A stretch of DNA of 64,000 nt from Turbatrix aceti (Eukaryota > Nematoda > Chromadorea > Rhabditida > Panagrolaimidae), in contig OZ017766.1 of the NCBI GenBank assembly GCA_963969345.1, forward strand, positions 9,424,001-9,488,000, given 5' to 3'. A program made the translations under genes and the position numbers. Below the pieces are notes generated by a model, which saw nothing but the letters and a program-made list of their open reading frames with translations, did not search any database and had not been told where the DNA came from. Shown here piece by piece: positions 49,640 through 61,903 of the stretch (its first letter is position 1; each line of letters starts with the position of its first letter).

Positions 49640-50226
49640 CAATGAAACAGTATCAAAATTTGTACTGTTTTTTAATTTTAATAATGCTTGAAAAAAAGGA
49701 AACTGCCAACAAACATTGTCCAAGTGTTGCGGTATTTTCAATCACTTTAGTATTTTCTAAATATTTATTTTAAAAACGTGATTGATTTCAAAAACCAAAA
49801 TAATAACTTTGTCTTTGACGGCATCTATACGAAATTCCATTTATAAAAAATAACAAAAAAATCAATGCCATGCAAAATTGTTTAGTGATATTTCTGTTTT
49901 TTTGCTTCTTGATGTTTCTGTTTTTTTGCTTCTTCTAAATATTTTTCAAACTTTTGATTCACAATGAATTTTTTCCTTTTAACATTGAAACGTACGCTCT
50001 CAAATTGAAAATACCGGAAACACCGGCCATTTTCCGGCAATGTATGATATTTTTTTGAATAACTGCAGATTGAACTGCTCAACGCAAAAAAATCCAAGAA
50101 TGGGATGTTATAAAAAAATGTTTTGTCATTACGTTTCAACACTTGGACAATGTTTGTTAGCAGCTTCCTTTTTTTCAAGCATTATTAAAATTAAAAAACA
50201 GTACAAATTTTGATACTGTTTCATTG
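49640..50226. mobile_element. MITE-like palindromic element with about 87 bp inverted termini
   Basis: 49640-49726 (CAATGAAACAGTATCAAAAT...) is the inverse of about 50140-50226. The 587 bp element has no coding capacity and includes a 24 bp tandem duplication at about 49888-49936. I could not identify a convincing target-site duplication. It abuts the inverted array segment directly. Confidence 0.75.
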
Positions 50227-50432
50227 CATTAATGAAAGACGCTCTTTGCGCAGTTGATTTTTGAGCGAACATAAAGGTATGTAACCACACGAACTAAATT
50301 GGCGTTTTGGCAGCAAAAAGTAAGGGGAAGGTCTGGCTGCCCAATGTCAATCGCTACTGCAGTAAAAAAGAGTTTATTGCTCAGCGAGAATGGTCTACAA
50401 ACAAGTTGCAATAGTCTAGTGCGTGTATTAAT
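50227..50432 (-). repeat. Inverted copy of an array segment at the array's left edge
   Basis: The segment reads as the reverse complement of 50664-50873, with a few changes. The array therefore begins with a head-to-head arrangement separated by about 230 bp. Confidence 0.85.
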
Positions 50433-50619
50433 CACGTTCCGCACACTTTTGAAGGAAATAAATTTTGGTTCTGTTTAATTCCTTCTAGTTTAGATGTTTT
50501 GATAAAAAACGTTTGTCCACGGACTTTTGCCGCACCCTGTAAAAACTCCGGAGATTCTCCGTCGAAATTCTCAAATTTTTGTTTAACACAGAAAACATAA
50601 AAAATTTTTGAACGTGTAT

Positions 50620-50695
50620 AGAATTGAACCGGGGTCTCAAAATGGTAAAAAAGTGTGCAGATGGACATTAATAGACGCACTAGACTATCGCAACT
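50620..50695 (-). promoter_or_regulatory. tRNA-like A and B boxes within the array unit
   Basis: On the minus strand TAGTCTAGTGCG fits the Pol III A-box consensus at 11 of 12 positions. GGTTCAATTCT follows 57 nt downstream and resembles a B box, preceded by GAGACCCC as in some tRNAs. A run of six or more Ts between the boxes should stop Pol III early, so it is probably a decayed SINE head. The same motif recurs in each array unit. Confidence 0.3.
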
Positions 50696-51410
50696 TGTTT
50701 GTAGACTATTCTCGCTGAGCAATAAACTCTTTTTTACTGCAGTAGCGACTGACATTGGGCAGCCAGACCTTCCCCTTACTTTTTGCTGCCAAAACGCCAA
50801 TTTAGTTCGTGTGGTTACATACCTTTATGTTCGCTCAAAAATCAACTGCGCAAAGAGCGTCTTTCATTAATGCTACCACCCTGCATCGCCGCTGACTGCA
50901 GTGCTGCTGCGGATTAACTTCCCAAAACGTCCCCCAACCCTTTTACACCGTGTGTGCATAGGTTCTTTTTCTCTGCGTCTCTTCGAATAATACAATGCAG
51001 ATGATTTCGCTTGGCGCTACATGCTTTTTGTGTAAGCAGATGGACAAGAGCAGTGTTTGCGGATCATTTTTCATAGTTTTTTTTTGCGTAAGCAGAGGGA
51101 CAAAAGCTGTCTCCGCGCATCCATCTTCCGCCCTTGCGAAAGCTTGTGGATGGATCCCAATAGTTTTTGAAACGTACGTTCATAAGCTGTGGCATGAATA
51201 AAAGTCGGTACTCCTTGTAATGCAAAAAGGATTGGTGTACGTGATCAGGTCCAAGACGGCACCCAAAAGAACAAATTTGTAAAATATTGACTCTTGACTT
51301 TTGTTTGCATATAAGCATTTGTCTGCCCGAGGCAGTAAATAACAGCAAAAAAAATTCCAGCGTTTGAAAGACCGTATTCGGGTGCATTTTTAAGCGGCTT
51401 AGACAATTCA

Positions 51411-53008
51411 TTGACTTATTGGTTTCACCACAATAAAATTTTTATGATAACTGTTGAAAAATATCCGCATTTATACCAACATTTTTCCAGGCTGGCGAAA
51501 TCTCCCGGGAGATTGCATCCCGGGAGAAAATCTCCAGACATTCTTCCGAAATCTCTGGAGATTCTCCCAAAATCTCCCGGAAGACCCAGCTTGCCAAAAA
51601 GCGTCCAAGAATGTTTTTCTTCTTTAAACAATTAATTAACGACACAAAAATCAAAACGGACAGTTCTGTTCTGTTTCAGCACATGGTTTGTTTTGGACTG
51701 TAATAGAGCTGCTAGACCAGATGAATTAAATTGGTAACAAAACTGCCGTCTCGGGCACTTTTTGGCGGGTATAGAACCCCAAATCCATAAAAACAAGGTA
51801 TATTTTGCCAACGGCAGAAACTAATTTACAAATTATGGGTAACTGGGGGGTTTAATTTTTTCTGACAACATAATAGGTTGCTTGTTCAAATAAAATTGTT
51901 TGGACAATTGTGCACTTGCTCCCGGATTAATAAGACAAAATAAGACCCTGACGTGCGGCGGAGCGCATAAAAATCGGCATGGTGTTTGGGCAGGCTGATC
52001 CCCGCCAACGGCAGCCAGCTAAATGTCCTATACGCCATACCTGTACTAATGTTACAAAATTTTGGTTCTGTTTAATTCCTTCTAGTTTAGATGTTTTGAT
52101 AAAAAAACGTTTGTCCACGGACTTTTGCCGCACCCTGTAAAAACTCCGGAGATTCTCCGTCGAAATTCTCAAATTTTTGTTTAACACAGAAAACATAAAA
52201 AATTTTTGAACGTGTATAGAATTGAACCGGGGTCTCAAAATGGTAAAAAAGTGTGCAGATGGACATTAATAGACGCACTAGACTATCGCAACTTGTTTGT
52301 AGACTATTCTCGCTGAGCAATAAACTCTTTTTTACTGCAGTAGCGACTGACATTGGGCAGCCAGACCTTCCCCTTACTTTTTGCTGCCAAAACGCCAATT
52401 TAGTTCGTGTGGTTACATACCTTTATGTTCGCTCAAAAATCAACTGCGCAAAGAGCGTCTTTCATTAATGCTACCACCCTGCATCGCCGCTGACTGCAGT
52501 GCTGCTGCGGATTAACTTCCCAAAACGTCCCCCAACCCTTTTACACCGTGTGTGCATAGGTTCTTTTTCTCTGCGTCTCTTCGAATAATACAATGCAGAT
52601 GATTTCGCTTGGCGCTACATGCTTTTTGTGTAAGCAGATGGACAAGAGCAGTGTTTGCGGATCATTTTTCATAGTTTTTTTTTGCGTAAGCAGAGGGACA
52701 AAAGCTGTCTCCGCGCATCCATCTTCCGCCCTTGCGAAAGCTTGTGGATGGATCCCAATAGTTTTTGAAACGTACGTTCATAAGCTGTGGCATGAATAAA
52801 AGTCGGTACTCCTTGTAATGCAAAAAGGATTGGTGTACGTGATCAGGTCCAAGACGGCACCCAAAAGAACAAATTTGTAAAATATTGACTCTTGACTTTT
52901 GTTTGCATATAAGCATTTGTCTGCCCGAGGCAGTAAATAACAGCAAAAAAAATTCCAGCGTTTGAAAGACCGTATTCGGGTGCATTTTTAAGCGGCTTAG
53001 ACAATTCA
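51411..53008. repeat. Array unit 1 (1598 bp, deleted form)
   Basis: At about 51674 the sequence CAGCACATGG joins parts separated by about 467 bp in units 5 and 6. Only the right end of the mariner-like element remains (about 52110-52140). A partial unit of the same form precedes it at 50456-51410. Confidence 0.9.
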
Positions 53009-55353
53009 TTGACTTATTGGTTTCACCACAATAAAATTTTTATGATAACTGTTGAAAAATATCCGCATTTATACCAACATTTTTCCAGGCTGGCGAAATC
53101 TCCCGGGAGATTGCATCCCGGGAGAAAATCTCCAGACATTCTTCCGAAATCTCTGGAGATTCTCCCAAAATCTCCCGGAAGACCCAGCTTGCCAAAAAGC
53201 GTCCAAGAATGTTTTTCTTCTTTAAACAATTAATTAACGACACAAAAATCAAAACGGACAGTTCTGTTCTGTTTCAGCACATGGTTTGTTTTGGACTGTA
53301 ATAGAGCTGCTAGACCAGATGAATTAAATTGGTAACAAAACTGCCGTCTCGGGCACTTTTTGGCGGGTATAGAACCCCAAATCCATAAAAACAAGGTATA
53401 TTTTGCCAACGGCAGAAACTAATTTACAAATTATGGGTAACTGGGGGGTTTAATTTTTTCTGACAACATAATAGGTTGCTTGTTCAAATAAAATTGTTTG
53501 GACAATTGTGCACTTGCTCCCGGATTAATAAGACAAAATAAGACCCTGACGTGCGGCGGAGCGCATAAAAATCGGCATGGTGTTTGGGCAGGCTGATCCC
53601 CGCCAACGGCAGCCAGCTAAATGTCCTATACGCCATACCTGTACTAATGTTACAAAATTTTGGTTCTGTTTAATTCCTTCTAGTTTAGATGTTTTGATAA
53701 AAAAACGTTTGTCCACGGACTTTTGCCGCACCCTGTAAAAACTCCGGAGATTCTCCGTCGAAATTCTCAATTTTTTGTTTAACACAGAAAACATAAAAAA
53801 TTTTTGAACGTGTATAGAATTGAACCGGGGTCTCAAAATGGTAAAAAAGTGTGCAGATGGACAATAATAGACGCACTAGACTATTGCAACTTGTTTGTAG
53901 ACCATTCTCGCTGAGCAATAAACTCTTTTTTACTGCAGTAGCGACTGACATTGGGCAGCCAGACCTTCCCCTTACTTTTTGCTGCCAAAACGCCAATTTA
54001 GTTCGTGTGGTTACATACCTTTATGTTCGCTCAAAAATCAACTGCGCAAAGAGCGTCTTTCATTAATGCTACCACCCTGCATCACCGCTGACTGCAGTGC
54101 TGCTGCGGATTAACTTCCCAAAACGTCCCCCAACCCTTTTACACCGTGTGTGCATAGGTTCTTTTTCTCTGCGTCTCTTCGAATAATACAATGCAGATGA
54201 TTTCGCTTGGCGCTACAAGCTTTTTGTGTAAGCAGATGGACAAGAGCAGTATTCGCGAATGCTTTTTCATAGTTTTTTGCGTAAGCAGAGGGTCACAAGC
54301 TGCCTCCGCGCATCCTTCTTCCGCCCTTGCGAAAGCTTGTGGATGGAATCACTAATTTTTGAAATGCCCTTGCATAAGCTGTGGCATGAAAAAAAGTCGC
54401 TACTCCTGGTAATGCAGAAAGGACTGGTGCGCGTGATCAGGTCCGGAACAAACAAAAATTACAGTACTGACCGGTGAAGTATGCGTTTCTATTCTTTAAA
54501 ACGCCACATCTTCAAATCTTAATCTTTTGAGCTGATTTTTTAACTGTAATTTGTTGTTGCCAAAGGTAAAAGTTGTGTAAAATTTCAGTTGCATAGCTGA
54601 CTCTCAACATATTGAAAAAAAATCTATTGTTTCTGGGAAAGCGCATATTTCTCTTTTTTGACTTCAATCAACCCCAATTTTTGTTCTAGTTGAGTAACAT
54701 CTTGTATAACAAAATTTGTGAGGTTCACAAAATTTGTGAGGTTCACAGTTCGTGTGGTTACATACCTTTATGTTCGCTCAAAAATCAACTGCGCAAAGAG
54801 CGTCTTTCATTAATGCTACCACCCTGCATCGCCGCTGACTGCAGTGCTGCTGCGGATTAACTTCCCAAAACGTCCCCCAACCCTTTTACACCGTGTGTGC
54901 ATAGGTTCTTTTTCTCTGCGTCTCTTCGAATAATACAATGCAGATGATTTCGCTTGGCGCTACATGCTTTTTGTGTAAGCAGATGGACAAGAGCAGTGTT
55001 TGCGGATCATTTTTCATAGTTTTTTTTTGCGTAAGCAGAGGGACAAAAGCTGTCTCCGCGCATCCATCTTCCGCCCTTGCGAAAGCTTGTGGATGGATCC
55101 CAATAGTTTTTGAAACGTACGTTCATAAGCTGTGGCATGAATAAAAGTCGGTACTCCTTGTAATGCAAAAAGGATTGGTGTACGTGATCAGGTCCAAGAC
55201 GGCACCCAAAAGAACAAATTTGTAAAATATTGACTCTTGACTTTTGTTTGCATATAAGCATTTGTCTGCCCGAGGCAGTAAATAACAGCAAAAAAAATTC
55301 CAGCGTTTGAAAGACCGTATTCGGGTGCATTTTTAAGCGGCTTAGACAATTCA
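53009..55353. repeat. Array unit 2 (2345 bp, composite)
   Basis: The usual 1598 bp content plus a diverged partial copy. The segment beginning AGTTCGTGTGGTTACATACC occurs twice, at about 53999 and 54747. The first copy carries variant sequence (GTATTCGCGAATGC, CAAGCTGCCTCCGC). Confidence 0.9.
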
Positions 55354-57699
55354 TTGACTTATTGGTTTCACCACAATAAAATTTTTATGATAACTGTTGA
55401 AAAATATCCGCATTTATACCAACATTTTTCCAGGCTGGCGAAATCTCCCGGGAGATTGCATCCCGGGAGAAAATCTCCAGACATTCTTCCGAAATCTCTG
55501 GAGATTCTCCCAAAATCTCCCGGAAGACCCAGCTTGCCAAAAAGCGTCCAAGAATGTTTTTCTTCTTTAAACAATTAATTAACGACACAAAAATCAAAAC
55601 GGACAGTTCTGTTCTGTTTCAGCACATGGTTTGTTTTGGACTGTAATAGAGCTGCTAGACCAGATGAATTAAATTGGTAACAAAACTGCCGTCTCGGGCA
55701 CTTTTTGGCGGGTATAGAACCCCAAATCCATAAAAACAAGGTATATTTTGCCAACGGCAGAAACTAATTTACAAATTATGGGTAACTGGGGGGTTTAATT
55801 TTTTCTGACAACATAATAGGTTGCTTGTTCAAATAAAATTGTTTGGACAATTGTGCACTTGCTCCCGGATTAATAAGACAAAATAAGACCCTGACGTGCG
55901 GCGGAGCGCATAAAAATCGGCATGGTGTTTGGGCAGGCTGATCCCCGCCAACGGCAGCCAGCTAAATGTCCTATACGCCATACCTGTACTAATGTTACAA
56001 AATTTTGGTTCTGTTTAATTCCTTCTAGTTTAGATGTTTTGATAAAAAAACGTTTGTCCACGGACTTTTGCCGCACCCTGTAAAAACTCCGGAGATTCTC
56101 CGTCGAAATTCTCAATTTTTTGTTTAACACAGAAAACATAAAAAATTTTTGAACGTGTATAGAATTGAACCGTGGTCTCAAAATGGTAAAAAAGTGTGCA
56201 GATGGACAATAATAGACGCACTAGACTATTGCAACTTGTTTGTAGACCATTCTCGCTGAGCAATAAACTCTTTTTTACTGCAGTAGCGACTGACATTGGG
56301 CAGCCAGACCTTCCCCTTACTTTTTGCTGCCAAAACGCCAATTTAGTTCGTGTGGTTACATACCTTTATGTTCGCTCAAAAATCAACTGCGCAAAGAGCG
56401 TCTTTCATTAATGCTACCACCCTGCATCACCGCTGACTGCAGTGCTGCTGCGGATTAACTTCCCAAAACGTCCCCCAACCCTTTTACACCGTGTGTGCAT
56501 AGGTTCTTTTTCTCTGCGTCTCTTCGAATAATACAATGCAGATGATTTCGCTTGGCGCTACAAGCTTTTTGTGTAAGCAGATGGACAAGAGCAGTATTCG
56601 CGAATGCTTTTTCATAGTTTTTTGCGTAAGCAGAGGGTCACAAGCTGCCTCCGCGCATCCTTCTTCCGCCCTTGCGAAAGCTTGTGGATGGAATCACTAA
56701 TTTTTGAAATGCCCTTGCATAAGCTGTGGCATGAAAAAAAGTCGCTACTCCTGGTAATGCAGAAAGGACTGGTGCGCGTGATCAGGTCCGGAACAAACAA
56801 AAATTACAGTACTGACCGGTGAAGTATGCGTTTCTATTCTTTAAAACGCCACATCTTCAAATCTTAATCTTTTGAGCTGATTTTTTAACTGTAATTTGTT
56901 GTTGCCAAAGGTAAAAGATGTGTAAAATTTCAGTTGCATAGCTGACTCTCAACATATTGAAAAAAAATCTATTGTTTCTGGGAAAGCGCATATTTCTCTT
57001 TTTTGACTTCAATCAACCCCAATTTTTGTTCTAGTTGAGTAACATCTTGTATAACAAAATTTGTGAGGTTCACAAAATTTGTGAGGTTCACAGTTCGTGT
57101 GGTTACATACCTTTATGTTCGCTCAAAAATCAACTGCGCAAAGAGCGTCTTTCATTAATGCTACCACCCTGCATCGCCGCTGACTGCAGTGCTGCTGCGG
57201 ATTAACTTCCCAAAACGTCCCCCAACCCTTTTACACCGTGTGTGCATAGGTTCTTTTTCTCTGCGTCTCTTCGAATAATGCAATGCGAGATGATTTCGCT
57301 TGGCGCTACAAGCGTTTTGCGTAAGCAGATGGACAAGAGCAGTGTTTGCGGATCATTTTTCATAGTTTTTTTTTGCGTAAGCAGAGGGACAAAAGCTGTC
57401 TCCGCGCATCCATCTTCCGCCCTTGCGAAAGCTTGTGGATGGATCCCAATAGTTTTTGAAACGTACGTTCATAAGCTGTGGCATGAATAAAAGTCGGTAC
57501 TCCTTGTAATGCAAAAAGGATTGGTGTACGTGATCAGGTCCAAGACGGCACCCAAAAGAACAAATTTGTAAAATATTGACTCTTGACTTTTGTTTGCATA
57601 TAAGCATTTGTCTGCCCGAGGCAGTAAATAACAGCAAAAAAAATTCCAGCGTTTGAAAGACCGTATTCGGGTGCATTTTTAAGCGGCTTAGACAATTCA
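55354..57699. repeat. Array unit 3 (2346 bp, composite)
   Basis: Same architecture as unit 2, with the doubled segment starting at about 56344 and 57093, almost base for base identical to it. Confidence 0.9.
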
Positions 57700-59838
57700 T
57701 TGACTTATTGGTTTCACCACAATAAAATTTTTATGATAACTGTTGAAAAATATCCGCATTTATACCAACATTTTTCCAGGCTGGCGAAATCTCCCGGGAG
57801 ATTGCATCCCGGGAGAAAATCTCCAGACATTCTTCCGAAATCTCTGGAGATTCTCCCAAAATCTCCCGGAAGACCCAGCTTGCCAAAAAGCGTCCAAGAA
57901 TGTTTTTCTTCTTTAAACAATTAATTAACGACACAAAAATCAAAACGGACAGTTCTGTTCTGTTTCAGCACATGGTTTGTTTTGGACTGTAATAGAGCTG
58001 CTAGACCAGATGAATTAAATTGGTAACAAAACTGCCGTCTCGGGCACTTTTTGGCGGGTATAGAACCCCAAATCCATAAAAACAAGGTATATTTTGCCAA
58101 CGGCAGAAACTAATTTACAAATTATGGGTAACTGGGGGGTTTAATTTTTTCTGACAACATAATAGGTTGCTTGTTCAAATAAAATTGTTTGGACAATTGT
58201 GCACTTGCTCCCGGATTAATAAGACAAAATAAGACCCTGACGTGCGGCGGAGCGCATAAAAATCGGCATGGTGTTTGGGCAGGCTGATCCCCGCCAACGG
58301 CAGCCAGCTAAATGTCCTATACGCCATACCTGTACTAATGTTACAAAATTTTGGTTCTGTTTAATTCCTTCTAGTTTAGATGTTTTGATAAAAAAACGTT
58401 TGTCCACGGACTTTTGCCGCACCCTGTAAAAACTCCGGAGATTCTCCGTCGAAATTCTCAATTTTTTGTTTAACGGAGAAAACATAAAAAAATTTTGAAC
58501 GTGTATAGAATTGAACCGGGGTCTCAAAATGGTAAAAAAGTGTGCAGATGGACAATAATAGACGCACTAGACTATTGCAACTTGTTTGTAGACCATTCTC
58601 GCTGAGCAATAAACTCTTTTTTACTGCAGTAGCGACTGACATTGGGCAGCCAGACCTTCCCCTTACTTTTTGCTGCCAAAACGTCAATTTAGTTCGTGTG
58701 GTTACATACCTTTATGTTCGCTCAAAAATCAACTGCGCAAAGAGCGTCTTTCATTAATGCTACCACCCTGCATCACCGCTGACTGCAGTGCTGCTGCGGA
58801 TTAACTTCCCAAAACGTCCCCCAACCCTTTTACACCGTGTGTGCATAGGTTCTTTTTCTCTGCGTCTCTTCGAATAATACAATGCAGATGATTTCGCTTG
58901 GCGCTACAAGCTTTTTGTGTAAGCAGATGGACAAGAGCAGTATTCGCGAATGCTTTTTCATAGTTTTTTGCGTAAGCAGAGGGTCACAAGCTGCCTCCGC
59001 GCATCCTTCTTCCGCCCTTGCGAAAGCTTGTGGATGGAATCACTAATTTTTGAAATGCCCTTGCATAAGCTGTGGCATGAAAAAAAGTCGCTACTCCTGG
59101 TAATGCAGAAAGGACTGGTGCGCGTGATCAGGTCCGGAACAAACAAAAATTACAGTACTGACCGGTGAAGTATGCGTTTCTATTCTTTAAAACGCCACAT
59201 CTTCAAATCTTAATCTTTTGAGCTGATTTTTTAACTGTAATTTGTTGTTGCCAAATTTCGCTCAAAAATCAACTGCGCAAAGAGCGTCTTTCATTAATGC
59301 TACCACCCTGTGTTAGCCGCTGACTGCAGTGCTGCTGCGGATTAACTTCCCAAAACGTCTCCCCTCCCTTTTACACCGTGCGTGCATAGGTTCTTTTTCT
59401 CTGTGTCTCTTCGAATAATGCAATGCGAATGATTTCGCTTGGCGCGACAAGCGTTTTGCGTAAGCAGATGGACAAGAGCAGTGTTTGCGGATCATTTTTC
59501 ATAGTTTTTTTTTGCGTAAGCAGAGGGACAAAAGCTGTCTCCGCGCATCCTTCTTCCGCCCTTGCGAAAGCTTGTGGATGGATCCCAATAGTTTTTGAAA
59601 CGTACGTTCATAAGCTGTGGCATGAATAAAAGTCGGTACTCCTGGTAATGCAAAAAGGATTGGTGTACGTGATCAGGTCCAAGACGGCACCCAAAAGAAC
59701 AAATTTGTAAAATATTGACTCTTGACTTTTGTTTGCATATATGCATTTGTCTGCCCGAGGCAGTAAATAACAGCAAAAAAAATACCAGCGTTTGAAAGAC
59801 CGTATTCGGGTGCATTTTTAAGCGGCTTAGACAATTCA
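57700..59838. repeat. Array unit 4 (2139 bp, shorter composite)
   Basis: Composite like units 2 and 3, but the join after the variant segment is different: TTGTTGCCAAATTTCGCTCAAAAATC at about 59241. A truncated second copy follows, so about 206 bp are missing. Confidence 0.88.
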
Positions 59839-61903
59839 TTGACTTATTGGTTTCACCACAATAAAATTTTTATGATAACTGTTGAAAAATATCCGCATTT
59901 ATACCAACATTTTTCCAGGGTGGCGAAATCTCCCGGGAGATTGCATCCCGGGAGAAAATCTCCAGACATTCTTCCGAAATCTCCGGAGATTCTCCCAAAA
60001 TCTCCCGGAAGACCCAGCTTGCCAAAAAGCGTTCAATAATGTTTTTCTTCTTTAAACAATTAATTAACGACACAAAAATCAAAACGGACAGTTATGTTCT
60101 GTTTCAGCACATTGCAAACACATTTTTGTTTACAGCAATTTATACAGGGTGCGGCAAAAGTTCGTGGACAAACGTTTTTTACCAAAACAACTATACCAGG
60201 GGGAAATGAACGAAACCAAAAATTTGACACATTAGTACAGGTATTAGGAAACAATTGGTATATAGGACTTTTAGCTTGCTGCCGTTGGCGGCGACCCCGA
60301 AACACAAATGTGTCAAAAAACCTTAAGCTGAGCGCGCCGGAGGTGTTTTGGTGACATTTGGTTCCCTTCCCTGCGCAGCAACAGCGTTAGCAGCTCTGTA
60401 CTTTGGGGATGTTTAGTACAGATACCAACCTCAAGGATTTCCCATACGCCGTATTTTATCGAAATCAGATGCGGACGGGAGGGCCATCAATCGGCAGGTG
60501 TCCAAAAGTTGAGAAAACGATTTTTTTGCCCCTTTTTCGAGTTTTTGTCTTTTGCGCCAGGGTGAACTGTGTTTTATGGTTTGTTTTGGACTGTAATAGA
60601 GCTGCTAGACCAGATGAATTAAATTGGTAACAAAACTGCCGTCTCGGGCACTTTTTGGCGGGTATAGAACCCCAAATCCATAAAAACAAGGTATATTTTG
60701 CCAACGGCAGAAACTAATTTACAAATTATGGGTAACTGGGGGGTTTAATTTTTTCTGACAACATAATAGGTTGCTTGTTCAAATAAAATTGTTTGGACAA
60801 TTGTGCACTTGCTCCCGGATTAATAAGACAAAATAAGACCCTGACGTGCGGCGGAGCGCATAAAAATCGGCATGGTGTTTGGGCAGGCTGATCCCCGCCA
60901 ACGGCAGCCAGCTAAATGTCCTATACGCCATACCTGTACTAATGTTACAAAATTTTGGTTCTGTTTAATTCCTTCTAGTTTAGATGTTTTGATAAAAAAA
61001 CGTTTGTCCACGGACTTTTGCCGCACCCTGTAAAAACTCCGGAGATTCTCCGTCGAAATTCTCAATTTTTTGTTTAACGGAGAAAACATAAAAAAATTTT
61101 GAACGTGTATAGAATTGAACCGGGGTCTCAAAATGGTAAAAAAAGTGTGCAGATGGACAATAATAGACGCACTAGACTATTGCAACTTGTTTGTAGACCA
61201 TTCTCGCTGAGCAATAAACTCTTTTTTACTGCAGTAGCGACTGACATTGGGCAGCCAGACCTTCCCCTTACTTTTTGCTGCCAAAACGTCAATTTAGTTC
61301 GTGTGGTTACATACCTTTATTTTCGCTCAAAAATCAACTGCGCAAAGAGCGTCTTTCATTAATGCTACCACCCTGCGTCAGCCGCTGACTGCAGTGCTGC
61401 TGCGGATTAACTTCCCAAAACGTCTCCCCTCCCTTTTACACCGTGCGTGCATAGGTTCTTTTTCTCTGTGTCTCTTCGAATAATGCAATGCGAATGATTT
61501 CGCTTGGCGCGACAAGCGTTTTGCGTAAGCAGATGGACAAGAGCAGTGTTTGCGGATCATTTTTCATAGTTTTTTTTTGCGTAAGCAGAGGGACAAAAGC
61601 TGTCTCCGCGCATCCTTCTTCCGCCCTTGCGAAAGCTTGTGGATGGATCCCAATAGTTTTTGAAACGTACGTTCATAAGCTGTGGCATGAATAAAAGTCG
61701 GTACTCCTGGTAATGCAAAAAGGATTGGTGTACGTGATCAGGTCCAAGACGGCACCCAAAAGAACAAATTTGTAAAATATTGACTCTTGACTTTTGTTTG
61801 CATATATGCATTTGTCTGCCCGAGGCAGTAAATAACAGCAAAAAAAATACCAGCGTTTGAAAGACCGTATTCGGGTGCATTTTTAAGCGGCTTAGACAAT
61901 TCA
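59839..61903. repeat. Array unit 5 (2065 bp, full form)
   Basis: Contains the segment missing from units 1-4 (about 60110-60576), which holds the left end of the mariner-like element. Confidence 0.9.
60145..61030. mobile_element. Mariner-like palindromic element inside unit 5
   Basis: The ends CAGGGTGCGGCAAAAGT and its inverse are flanked by TA (60143-60144 and 61031-61032). Similarity between the two ends extends diverged over about 165 bp inward. The 886 bp element has no transposase frame. TA target and CAGGG termini suggest a Tc1/mariner-type MITE. Confidence 0.82.
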
